Shown in pieces: positions 14,270 through 22,309 of a stretch of 31,614 bases of DNA. The stretch's first letter is position 1; the number at the start of each line of letters is the position of its first letter. Under the pieces are notes generated by a model that made no database searches, was not told where the DNA came from, and worked only from the letters and a program-made list of their open reading frames with translations. The position numbers and the translations under genes are program-made. This DNA is from a virus, in IMG/VR virus record IMGVR_UViG_3300028598_000004, positions 1-31,614 of that record. The stretch is one strand, 5' to 3'.

Positions 14270-16134
14270 GCTGGCGCCTCATTCGTATTAGTTGGAAGTT
14301 TATTTTGTTGGCTCATATTCTTACTGTCGTCGCCACCTGATGGGTTTGCACCTGATGTTCCGTGAGCAATCTGTGCTGCTCCTTCTTCAGTTGGTACATC
14401 CTGGCTAATCATCTGCGCTGTCTCTTCAAAAAGTCTTGAGATCTCTGGAGAGTACTTAGTCTTCATTGTCTTCAAAGTGAGTGCAGAAATCTTAAAGAAG
14501 CCAGCAGGATTAACCTGTGCCATCATTTGACCCATCTGACCAGACATTACAGTCTCAAGCATAAGTTGAGTGCGTTCGTCTTCATCATTGTAGTTAACTG
14601 CTTCAATGCGAATGTCATGCTTTGAGTAAGCCAGTTCACTATTTGGATCAGGTACTGGTGCGAAGATCAATGCACCGTCATCACCAATCATTGGCTTGCC
14701 ATCTTCAGGATCATATACTTGCTCAAAGATTGGTTCCATGATAGCTTGACCAGTCTCTTGATCTATCTGACCAGACCATTTCTCAAGTGGCTTATTTATC
14801 TGTATGAACCTTTGTCCTACTATGTCATCAGATACTCTCAAGACTTGATCAGCAGTGAAGTACTGTTTAATTAGTGCTGATATATCCTGACCTAACAATT
14901 GATAGAAGTGTTCAATGCGCACAGTTAGGTAACGCAATGCCATGATTGTAGCATTCTGTTGTAGTTTAACCTTACGACCACTATCTGAAGCAAATGCCAT
15001 GCCTAAGAATGAATCATTGATATTCAGTACACGTTGTATGCGATCAAAAGCTTTGTCAATGATCTGATACTGTTCAATGGCATCAGCTGTTAGGTTTTCA
15101 ACCCTTATACCTTGTAGTTTTTTCACTGGTATGACGCCATTAACTCTATTAACAGCATCTGTGAACTTAGCAACATCTTTAACAGATGTAGTCTCTACGA
15201 ACACCTTTTGAGAGTTCGCCATCAACTGCAGCTTAATTAGTGCTTGGTTGATAGCTTTCTGAGTTTCTAGCACTTCATGGAAAATCCCATAGTACTCTTT
15301 GTAAGTGGAATGTTGTAACTTGACAACCCGGTAATCCCACTTAACTTCCTTGTATGTGATTTCCTTGCGTTCCAGCTCTACTTCATTGGACCAGTAGATA
15401 GACCACCGTTTACCCGCATCATCCTCAATAACAGTATGAACTACGAGATAGTTGTCAAATACTTTATAACGACCATAGAAGCCAAGTTCACCAAGACCCA
15501 TATAGTCGTAATCTGCTTCAGGGATCGCTAAATCATTGTTATTTGGTTCTAGCAGTCTCAGCTTAGCTTCACCAAACATCTTGACTACAGACTCCTTAGG
15601 GAGCCATTTAAAGCGATGTAAGAATCTTCCATCACTATAATCAACTTTAGTACTCAGTGGATCAAGAATGAGTTCATAATCAGGTACGCTTCCAATTCTG
15701 ATACCGTACAAAGGACGACCGAACTGATCACGTTCACCTGTCTTATATGGTTGTTGGCGTGTACACATCAAGCCGGAGATCATACCACCTAACTTAATTT
15801 GATCGCCTTGTACGTTCATGTGATTAACATCAAACACAGAAGAGATAGTATCCGTAACTAATGATGCAGTAGTTGAGTCTGAATATTGGACGGGATCAGC
15901 TACTGCTGTGTTCACAGTAGTTGAGTAGTAACCGACTAACATACGACTGAACAACTTAACAATGTTGAACGTCTCTACTGGTTGTCCACGATTTATTAGT
16001 TTGTTGATTGCATCGTCATTCCACTGTCTGTTGTGGTACATGTTCCATGCAATCTCAGCTTCGTGCCTGGATGCAGAATACTCATCGTATCCCAACCAGA
16101 AACTGTCTCTGAGTGTTTCAATATCAGTTTTCAT
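14266..16134 (-). CDS. Portal protein, P22 type (622 aa)
   Basis: The N-terminus has the pattern of P22-like portals: a helix with ARHEAEIAWNMYHNRQW near 20-40, then INRGQPVETFNIVKLF and MLVGYYSTTVNTAVADPVQY. The long stalk and wing regions follow, with helical segments around 290-420 and an Asp-, Gln- and Gly-rich C-terminus. The protein forms the dodecameric ring at one capsid vertex through which DNA is packaged and ejected. Its length is between the usual 550 and the 725 aa of P22 gp1. It overlaps both neighbours by ATGA. It is followed by the ejection-type giant and preceded by internal proteins, not by terminase as in most phages. Confidence 0.9.
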   Translation of the reverse strand: MKTDIETLRDSFWLGYDEYSASRHEAEIAWNMYHNRQWNDDAINKLINRGQPVETFNIVKLFSRMLVGYYSTTVNTAVADPVQYSDSTTASLVTDTISSVFDVNHMNVQGDQIKLGGMISGLMCTRQQPYKTGERDQFGRPLYGIRIGSVPDYELILDPLSTKVDYSDGRFLHRFKWLPKESVVKMFGEAKLRLLEPNNNDLAIPEADYDYMGLGELGFYGRYKVFDNYLVVHTVIEDDAGKRWSIYWSNEVELERKEITYKEVKWDYRVVKLQHSTYKEYYGIFHEVLETQKAINQALIKLQLMANSQKVFVETTSVKDVAKFTDAVNRVNGVIPVKKLQGIRVENLTADAIEQYQIIDKAFDRIQRVLNINDSFLGMAFASDSGRKVKLQQNATIMALRYLTVRIEHFYQLLGQDISALIKQYFTADQVLRVSDDIVGQRFIQINKPLEKWSGQIDQETGQAIMEPIFEQVYDPEDGKPMIGDDGALIFAPVPDPNSELAYSKHDIRIEAVNYNDEDERTQLMLETVMSGQMGQMMAQVNPAGFFKISALTLKTMKTKYSPEISRLFEETAQMISQDVPTEEGAAQIAHGTSGANPSGGDDSKNMSQQNKLPTNTNEAPA

Positions 16135-17771
16135 TCAGGCTTCTCCTGAGTTGTTTTATCTGGTGGGTCCAAAAACGCTTTTATATACGCTTTACGTTCT
16201 GGTGTGAGCGCTATTTTTTCTGTACTAGGAGGTGTAGTTATTGCTGTCTCTGGAGTATCATTAGCTACAGCATCAATCATACTAATACGATGATCAAGCT
16301 TATTGATAGCATCATCTAATTGAAGTTCGCCCATACCTGTACGCCATTTCATAACATACCGGTTTTCCATCTCAGCTATAGCATTGTAACTCTGCTTCTG
16401 TTGCATTAGGTTCTCTCTAAGCATTGTGAGAACTGGACCGATCTGCATGCCCATAGAACCAAATGCTTCAGCGAAACTCTTAAGCTCACCAGATGGAAGC
16501 ACTGAACCAAATTGTGCATGTCGTGCCATGTTGCGATACAATGCATAAGCTGCAGCAGCGGCAGTATTATCTGGAGCTTCTTCATAGATGTACTTCTTAG
16601 CACCGAACCACAAGTTATCTAAGAGACCAGTTTCTTTCTTAGTTAACTCACCAGCTTTATCACCTAAGTGAGTAAGATCTCTAATACGCATTAAGTGTTT
16701 CTTTGCGTTGGTGTCTAGCTTAGCATCACCGTAATTCTCAAGCTCACGTACCTTTGTTTCAATCTCATCATACTGGTCGTTACTGAGATTGCTAATATCC
16801 ATGTCCAAGAACTTCATATCTTTCAGTGACTTCTGAGCTTCAGTTGCTAAATTACCAAGTTTCTGTTTACTAGGCATTGATAGATTTTTATACTCTGTTA
16901 CTACTTCATCATACCGTTCATTAAACTCTTGATCACCCTCAAATATACCCTCTGCAGCTAACTTGTTAACAACATATCTTCTTTCATTTGACAGAGCGCC
17001 ACTTGAATAAGATTGTCTACCAGTTGTTCTAAGCTCTTCATATCTTTCTTGGTAAGCTTCTATGAATTCTGGATCATCAGGTGGTACATCAGGGAAGTTC
17101 TGTTTAGTTTCATTGAAAGCTTGGATATTCATCTTATCAGTAGGTAAACCAACAGAAACTAACATCTCTTTTGTCTTAACTAATGTCTGTCTCTCAATCT
17201 CCCGTTGAGTGGCATAGTCATTATAACCACCAGCGAACTGTTTCAAAGCATCCATGTCACCAAAACTAACAGTACCATCTTTCTGAGTAATCTTAACGTA
17301 CGAGCCCTTTACATCAGGATCTTCTAAGATCAACTTCTGATGTGCTTTACTCACACCCCAGTCATCCATCATTGGAATGTCTGTAGTATTGATTCTATCT
17401 ACACGTGACACACCACTAAAGAGTGAAGCACCACGAGCATCAAGGTCTGTGAGCAACTGGTTAAAGTGCTTCGTATCAAACTTGTCAGCATCATACCGTT
17501 GAAAAGCTTGATATGTGCTTTGTAAATTTTGATTCCTCTTTGCTTGCTTCAATTCACCAAGAGCAAGTTCTAGCTGTTGACTCTGAATCTCAGATTGATT
17601 CTGATAGTCTTGCTCTGTAGGTCTTGTCTTCTGCAACATCTTAAGTTGCTGATCAGACTTCTCTTTTGAAGCATAAGCTTCTGACCGTGATGCGAAGGTC
17701 TCAGGCGACATACCTCGAGACATTGCTTGAGCACCAGCGGCTCCTTTATAACTACTTGCTAAGCTGCTCAT
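16131..17771 (-). CDS. Internal virion (ejection) protein, probable (546 aa)
   Basis: Polar and strongly helical throughout, with long Gln/Glu/Lys-rich stretches (NQSEIQSQQLELALGELKQA, ELRTTGRQSYSSG) and an Ala-rich segment near 400 (TAAAAAYALYRNMARHA). The first 20 residues are Ala/Gly/Ser-rich. No membrane helix or enzyme motif is visible. The position between a gp14-like small protein and the portal matches the internal core or ejection proteins of podoviruses, which leave the capsid with the DNA. It is shorter than T7 gp15 (747 aa). The assignment rests on composition and position, not on a motif. Confidence 0.6.
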   Translation of the reverse strand: MSSLASSYKGAAGAQAMSRGMSPETFASRSEAYASKEKSDQQLKMLQKTRPTEQDYQNQSEIQSQQLELALGELKQAKRNQNLQSTYQAFQRYDADKFDTKHFNQLLTDLDARGASLFSGVSRVDRINTTDIPMMDDWGVSKAHQKLILEDPDVKGSYVKITQKDGTVSFGDMDALKQFAGGYNDYATQREIERQTLVKTKEMLVSVGLPTDKMNIQAFNETKQNFPDVPPDDPEFIEAYQERYEELRTTGRQSYSSGALSNERRYVVNKLAAEGIFEGDQEFNERYDEVVTEYKNLSMPSKQKLGNLATEAQKSLKDMKFLDMDISNLSNDQYDEIETKVRELENYGDAKLDTNAKKHLMRIRDLTHLGDKAGELTKKETGLLDNLWFGAKKYIYEEAPDNTAAAAAYALYRNMARHAQFGSVLPSGELKSFAEAFGSMGMQIGPVLTMLRENLMQQKQSYNAIAEMENRYVMKWRTGMGELQLDDAINKLDHRISMIDAVANDTPETAITTPPSTEKIALTPERKAYIKAFLDPPDKTTQEKPE

Positions 17772-18418
17772 CCTACTACATCTCCTGTATCTGGGTTAGC
17801 TTTTTTCGCTCTATGTGCTGCATACTTATCTAAACCAGCTTGTGCTAATTGTGTGACTGAATCAACTACTGCACCTGTCGCAATACCAGCATTCTGTGCT
17901 GTCTGTTGTTCAAGACCCGCTGATCGTGTCTGCTCGCCACTTAATGCTTTACGCATGCCTTCATCTGGGTTCTGACCTAATCCAACAGATAAGAAAGCTG
18001 ATTGCTCTTTTGCTATTTCCATTGGAGCCTCTGCTCTAATCCTAGCACGTGCTTCAGCTGAGTTAATGGCTATATTACTTTCAATCTGTGCTGTCATGCC
18101 ACTCATATCAACATTACGTTGTGCCATACTCTCACTGAAGTTCTTCATTGAGATTGCTTTCTCTTTCTCAAAGTTCGCTAACCCTTTAGCTATTTTAAGA
18201 GTTGGCGTTAGTGTTTCATAGTAAGCAGACAAGCGGTCTTCAACACCGCCGTAAGTCTCTTCCCATTCAGCTAGCTTTTCTTCTTCAAAAGCCATTCTAC
18301 GCTCGTCTGCTGCATCAGCTCTTTTATCTGCTCTCTTAGCAGATTTAGATGCTTTGTTTGATGCATATACAGTACCGGCTAAACCAAGCGCGGCACCACC
18401 TACTACTGCAACTGTCAT
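17768..18418 (-). CDS. Small internal virion protein, T7 gp14-like (216 aa)
   Basis: Starts with a hydrophobic Gly/Ala segment (VAVVGGAALGLAGTVY, residues 3-18), then a basic, Ala/Lys-rich helix (SNKASKSAKRADKRAD) and a long alpha-helical body. This is the usual layout of the small ejection protein of T7-like phages (gp14, 196 aa), which enters the outer membrane with the first DNA. The C-terminus is Ala- and Gln-rich (LEQQTAQNAGIATGAVVDSV). ATGA overlaps with both neighbours show it belongs to the same operon of internal proteins. Exact family not confirmed. Confidence 0.65.
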   Translation of the reverse strand: MTVAVVGGAALGLAGTVYASNKASKSAKRADKRADAADERRMAFEEEKLAEWEETYGGVEDRLSAYYETLTPTLKIAKGLANFEKEKAISMKNFSESMAQRNVDMSGMTAQIESNIAINSAEARARIRAEAPMEIAKEQSAFLSVGLGQNPDEGMRKALSGEQTRSAGLEQQTAQNAGIATGAVVDSVTQLAQAGLDKYAAHRAKKANPDTGDVVG

Positions 18419-18825
18419 GATAATGCCTCCAGTGCTTCATATGAGGGAGCAGTATGCTCATCCTCTAATTGTTTAATATCTGTGATGTCATTCTTGTTAG
18501 GATGTATACTAGCATACCATACATCAGTAATAGCATAACCAGCTTTCCTGCCTGTCTTTGACTTAAAGATGAACGGAGCTTCAGCTACTATCTTTTCACC
18601 AAAATCATTGACAACTGAAACAGTACCTTTAAGTACTATATTCAATGCTTCATGTTTGTGATGTGCACCAACTAACACATGACCTTTAGGAATGAACAAT
18701 GTACGCAAGTATACTCCAGGTGCAAAGAAGTGATCTGTGTATTCTCGCATGTCTGTTGTAATTGCAGGTACACTTTCTAATGCAGTCTGTAAGTTAGTTA
18801 TTGTGTTAATTGCTAAATTGTTCAT
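18415..18825 (-). CDS. Cupin-like phage protein (136 aa)
   Basis: The middle has a cupin motif: GAHHKHEALNIVLKG (H55, H56, H58) inside two beta-strand stretches (VYLRTLFIPKGHVLVG and TVSVVNDFGEKIVAE), with PN near the end (IHPN). Cupins are small metal-binding beta barrels of many uses. A cupin next to internal virion proteins is recurrent in podoviruses, where it may be a minor capsid or tail component, but no substrate can be read here. Start overlaps the 149-aa gene by ATGA. Confidence 0.7.
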   Translation of the reverse strand: MNNLAINTITNLQTALESVPAITTDMREYTDHFFAPGVYLRTLFIPKGHVLVGAHHKHEALNIVLKGTVSVVNDFGEKIVAEAPFIFKSKTGRKAGYAITDVWYASIHPNKNDITDIKQLEDEHTAPSYEALEALS

Positions 18826-19271
18826 GTTGCTATAATTCCCGTACCTCGTAATGCTGTTAATAAGTTGTTGAACTTTTCTGCATTAGCTACTTCTCTTGCA
18901 TCTAACGCTTCAACTTCTGCTTTTGTCGGTGGACCACTATATGTAAGAGGAGTTGTATTTGCATCAACTATAGTGTCTGGCGATTTAAGAGCATCAATCT
19001 GAGCTGTAGCTTCTTCTAATATCCCTGCTATAAGTTCAGAAGTAGCACTATCAGCGCTTAATGCACTTTCAACAATAGCGAGTACTTGTTTCTCAAGTGT
19101 GCTTAGTTCACTATTAGTTTTAAGTAAATCAGAAGCAGATACGTATGGATCACCACCACGTCTACCTAAGACTATGTCTATTTGTTCTACTAAGCGTACT
19201 AAGAACTGTCTAGTCTGCCCAGTCTCTTCTACTGTTGGTGGTACAGCAATTATTGATTCATTGGTTTGCAT
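18822..19271 (-). CDS. Phage virion-associated protein, unknown (149 aa)
   Basis: A Ser/Ala/Glu-rich helical protein, with RQFLVRLVEQIDIVLGRRGG near residues 21-40 and a C-terminal segment PPTKAEVEALDAREVANAEK then FNNLLTALRGTGII. The ending resembles C-terminal helices I associate with small phage tail or head proteins, but this is from memory and not checked. It overlaps the nozzle-protein stop by 14 nt (start 19271, nozzle stop 19258). No catalytic motif is visible. Confidence 0.55.
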   Translation of the reverse strand: MQTNESIIAVPPTVEETGQTRQFLVRLVEQIDIVLGRRGGDPYVSASDLLKTNSELSTLEKQVLAIVESALSADSATSELIAGILEEATAQIDALKSPDTIVDANTTPLTYSGPPTKAEVEALDAREVANAEKFNNLLTALRGTGIIAT

Positions 19272-21120
19272 CGCCGTCCTTCCATTGTATCTCGTACACA
19301 GTACCAGTACCTCTTACTTCAAATTGTATAGAGTAACCTTGACTTAGTTTCTCTGGTACTTTAATTTGGTGGTTACCATAGTTAGTTTCTAATACTCTAG
19401 TAGCTACTAGTGTCTTGTCTATATAAATGTCTACAGTTAGTTCACCTTCACTAAAGACATAGATGTTCTTGTACATTTTAGGTATTGAGAATGCTCTACC
19501 TATATATTCTGGTGAACGGTAAACTAATGGTAACAGTGTTGCGGATGACTCAAGTTCATGAAGTGCACTGGCAGTATAACCATACAACACATCATTAGCT
19601 TTATTGAAAGCTTCTATGTTGTATTGTGTATTCTTAATAACATTACGACCTAAGTCAATTAACCAGCTTTGATCGTCTGTAGCTAAGTAGTATCGCTCAT
19701 CATACACTACAGCATTAACACTTGTTGATAAGTCAATCTTATCTAATGCCTTACGGGTCACTACTTGCACTTGACCGCCGTTAGATATACATATACCGTC
19801 TGTACTAACCCACCAAGCTGCACCATCAATATTAACTACTGTGTCGCCATTGATACAACCTTGACTACCAGTTAATAACTGTTGAGCTAGTGACAAAGGA
19901 CCAGAGCCAGTGACTAACCAAGTTTCAAACTCATTAAACACTAATACACCCATCTGTGTCTTAGCTAGTCCTGTGATTGTTCTTGGAAAATCTAAGAAGT
20001 ACGTTTGAGGCCAGCTGTTAGGTTCACCAATAGGAGTAAACCTTAATTTATCTCCATCAGCTGCAAACAACATTGAGTAAGACTCCATCATCCAATGTAT
20101 GTTTTCAGGTGGTGGATAGTTGCCTTCTGAGTCCAGCAATGTACCATCTATCTCATCATCAGCTAATGAATCAACATATTGTGTTACACCAATGGCTAGA
20201 TCTGTAACTCTAGTAAATGTTGTTAGTGCACCACCAATGCGATACAATCTCTTTAAATCTACTTGAGGATCAGCGACTGGCACTTCAAGATTAGATACAG
20301 TTATAATACCATTCTCTACTTCTATTTCTTCAGAAATGACTGGTACAGACTCTGTGCTATCTACTGTATTGAACCAAGTTAATGCATACTGATATACACC
20401 ATCTAAGCTAGATGGTAAGTAGTTTGCTATCTCATCATTAGCGCTAATGTCGTATATCTGATCATAAAATATTATTGGTACGCCTTCATATACCTTACGC
20501 CAGTAGTTATCAAACAACCTAAATATAGCTATAGTCGTATCAACATTCGTATCTTCAACTGTTACTCGTATATCATTAGTTAAGTACTCTGGGTCACCTT
20601 CATTATATACACTTGTCACTTCTACTTTAAAGATATTATCGGAAGGGTAATATGAGCCAGAGGCAGTTATATTAACTACTCTGTATTGTAGGTTAATGCC
20701 TGCAGGAATATCGCCAGCTACAGCTGTATTTGGAAACAAGTCAACTCGTGTAATCTGTGACTGACTTGGAGCTTCATCACTAACTACACCTGTAGGTATT
20801 ACTGTAGGACCTACTATACCCATCAACCAGTTATTACCGTCTACAATCTTAGTACTAAAGCCTGTACGATTGCCAATATACAAACGCTCTTGAAACTCTA
20901 CCCAATCCTTAGGATCATCACTAAAATACCAAGCTAACTCAGTCGTAAAGAAGTGACCCCATTTCTTAGCATTAAGTACAGCTTCTGTCTTGTCGTGCAG
21001 AGGTGTAATCATACCAGAGACGTGATCCATGTTCTGATTAACAACACTTTCCTTATCTGCAATCAAATGAGCAGCAGGTGCTACATTTAATCCACCATTG
21101 AATACACTAATCTTAGGCAT
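19258..21120 (-). CDS. Tail nozzle-like beta-propeller protein (620 aa)
   Basis: The opening KISVFNGGLNVAPAAHLIAD then VVNQNMDHVSGMITPLHDKT is the characteristic start of phage tail nozzle or stabilisation proteins (T7 gp12 and P22 gp10 relatives). The rest is beta-rich with repeated short blades, aromatic residues and few charges, fitting a propeller with inserted platform domains. Such proteins form the hollow end of the short tail and carry the tail tip. Length (620) is close to T7 gp12 (794) and P22 gp10 (472). The first ATG shares one base with the preceding stop (TAATG). No signal peptide or membrane segment. Confidence 0.72.
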   Translation of the reverse strand: MPKISVFNGGLNVAPAAHLIADKESVVNQNMDHVSGMITPLHDKTEAVLNAKKWGHFFTTELAWYFSDDPKDWVEFQERLYIGNRTGFSTKIVDGNNWLMGIVGPTVIPTGVVSDEAPSQSQITRVDLFPNTAVAGDIPAGINLQYRVVNITASGSYYPSDNIFKVEVTSVYNEGDPEYLTNDIRVTVEDTNVDTTIAIFRLFDNYWRKVYEGVPIIFYDQIYDISANDEIANYLPSSLDGVYQYALTWFNTVDSTESVPVISEEIEVENGIITVSNLEVPVADPQVDLKRLYRIGGALTTFTRVTDLAIGVTQYVDSLADDEIDGTLLDSEGNYPPPENIHWMMESYSMLFAADGDKLRFTPIGEPNSWPQTYFLDFPRTITGLAKTQMGVLVFNEFETWLVTGSGPLSLAQQLLTGSQGCINGDTVVNIDGAAWWVSTDGICISNGGQVQVVTRKALDKIDLSTSVNAVVYDERYYLATDDQSWLIDLGRNVIKNTQYNIEAFNKANDVLYGYTASALHELESSATLLPLVYRSPEYIGRAFSIPKMYKNIYVFSEGELTVDIYIDKTLVATRVLETNYGNHQIKVPEKLSQGYSIQFEVRGTGTVYEIQWKDGDANQ

Positions 21121-21644
21121 TACGTTATAAACTCCACAACTCTATTCATCCAAAACTGTAAGTTAGGATTTTTGAAATCATGGCTGTGTGGACCATGACT
21201 AGCAAGATTAGTGACTCTCCTAGATTTAAACCCACGAGCTCCAGCTAATCCAAATGGATGGTACAAAGCTAATGAACCAGCTATAATCGTGTAATCTTGT
21301 GGTGAGTAGATGCAATACAATTCTGTAAGGATGCTTACCTTAGCGAATCTATGCCAGCGACTCATAGCAGGGCGAAACATAAATATAGCCCTGAAGTTTA
21401 TAGCTTTAGCTGCAATTACTGTCTTAAGACAGCCGTAGCTATGGCATATTACTACGTCACCATCTTTAGCTACCTCAATAATATCTAAAGCATCGCGGTG
21501 AGCATGAAATCGTGCTCCCCAAGCTGATCGTACAGGTTGGTTAAGATCATGTACGTCAAAACCTTTCATTCTCAAATTGTCTAAAGCAAGATCAGTAGAA
21601 CCTCTACCATCAGACCTTATACCGTTTACACCAATAATCTTCAT
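21120..21644 (-). CDS. Small alpha/beta hydrolase (174 aa)
   Basis: A compact alpha/beta hydrolase fold opens with KIIGVNGIRSDG. VVICHSYGC gives the nucleophile elbow (Ser69, H-S-x-G), SPQDYTI gives Asp117 and ASHGPHSHDF gives His150, so a Ser-Asp-His triad is present in the right order. There is no signal peptide or membrane helix. The spacing fits a small esterase or lipase. It lies between the endolysin-like M15 gene and the tail nozzle gene and overlaps them by 4 and 1 nt. It may act in lysis, in modifying host surface lipids or as a virion enzyme. Substrate unknown. Confidence 0.78.
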   Translation of the reverse strand: MKIIGVNGIRSDGRGSTDLALDNLRMKGFDVHDLNQPVRSAWGARFHAHRDALDIIEVAKDGDVVICHSYGCLKTVIAAKAINFRAIFMFRPAMSRWHRFAKVSILTELYCIYSPQDYTIIAGSLALYHPFGLAGARGFKSRRVTNLASHGPHSHDFKNPNLQFWMNRVVEFIT

Positions 21645-21958
21645 AGTGGTAACCTCTTTGGATCATATTCAACATGGATGTGATCATCTTCATTTAGTAC
21701 TTGATAATTTATACCTAACTCATGAAGTATCTTTTGGCAGTAGGCAGTGATATCGTTAGGTATCTCCCATACACGAATATCAAATGCAAAGCCTTTATAA
21801 TGTAGACTATAGTCAGAGTGTACACCATCTTTAGCAGAGGTGATTACAAAGGATATATCGTTTGCATCAAAGATACGAGCACAGACATCAATAGCAAACA
21901 ATGTCTCTTGTTGTAGCCCAAACAAACATACGCCTTTCTTAAATGATACTTTACGCAT
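21641..21958 (-). CDS. M15-type peptidase, probable endolysin (105 aa)
   Basis: The zinc-peptidase motif H-x2-G-x-A-x-D is seen as HYKGFAFD (H53, G56, A58, D60), and the second motif is EDDHIHVE (H93, H95). Together these are the zinc and catalytic residues of D-Ala-D-Ala carboxypeptidase/endolysin-type M15 enzymes, which cut the peptide part of peptidoglycan. It has no signal peptide, so a holin would be needed for access. The 111-aa holin-like gene sits directly upstream. The protein is only the bare catalytic domain, without a cell-wall binding part, which is normal for Gram-negative hosts. Confidence 0.83.
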   Translation of the reverse strand: MRKVSFKKGVCLFGLQQETLFAIDVCARIFDANDISFVITSAKDGVHSDYSLHYKGFAFDIRVWEIPNDITAYCQKILHELGINYQVLNEDDHIHVEYDPKRLPL

Positions 21959-22293
21959 TATGGTCCACCGTGGTTAGTAACACTTTCTGCATGTCTGTCA
22001 ACCTTATTCTCTATGCGGATTAGCTGTTGCTTTATTTCACCAAACCTTTCTGTTGCTAACCTCTGTTCATGTACAGCATCTTCTTTAAGATTAGCAACCT
22101 GAATATCAGTAACTATAGTATGTGTAATCACAGCTTGTTCAACTTTAGTCACTCTAGCTTCAATAGCCCACATTATTGCGCCTATGGCAATAATAAAACT
22201 TACAGTTGTAAATATGTGTGCTAAACTGATACGTTTATCTAAGTGCCAGCCTTGTGTTATCGGTTTATCAGCATCGTGTTTTATCACATTCAC
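21958..22293 (-). CDS. Holin-like single-span membrane protein with coiled coil (111 aa)
   Basis: The start is GTG 22293, which gives a sensible N-terminus and has GGAATA upstream; the nearby ATG is out of frame. One clear membrane helix (residues about 25-45, AHIFTTVSFIIAIGAIMWAI) follows a basic N-terminal stretch, so the short N-terminus should stay inside. The rest is a long polar heptad-like helix (VEQAVITHTIVTDIQVANLK ... EIKQQLIRIENKVDRHAE). This layout recurs in small phage lysis proteins placed next to endolysins. It could be a holin or a membrane-anchored lysis regulator. Confidence 0.6.
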   Translation of the reverse strand: MNVIKHDADKPITQGWHLDKRISLAHIFTTVSFIIAIGAIMWAIEARVTKVEQAVITHTIVTDIQVANLKEDAVHEQRLATERFGEIKQQLIRIENKVDRHAESVTNHGGP

Positions 22294-22309
22294 TATTCCA
22301 TATTCCCTT

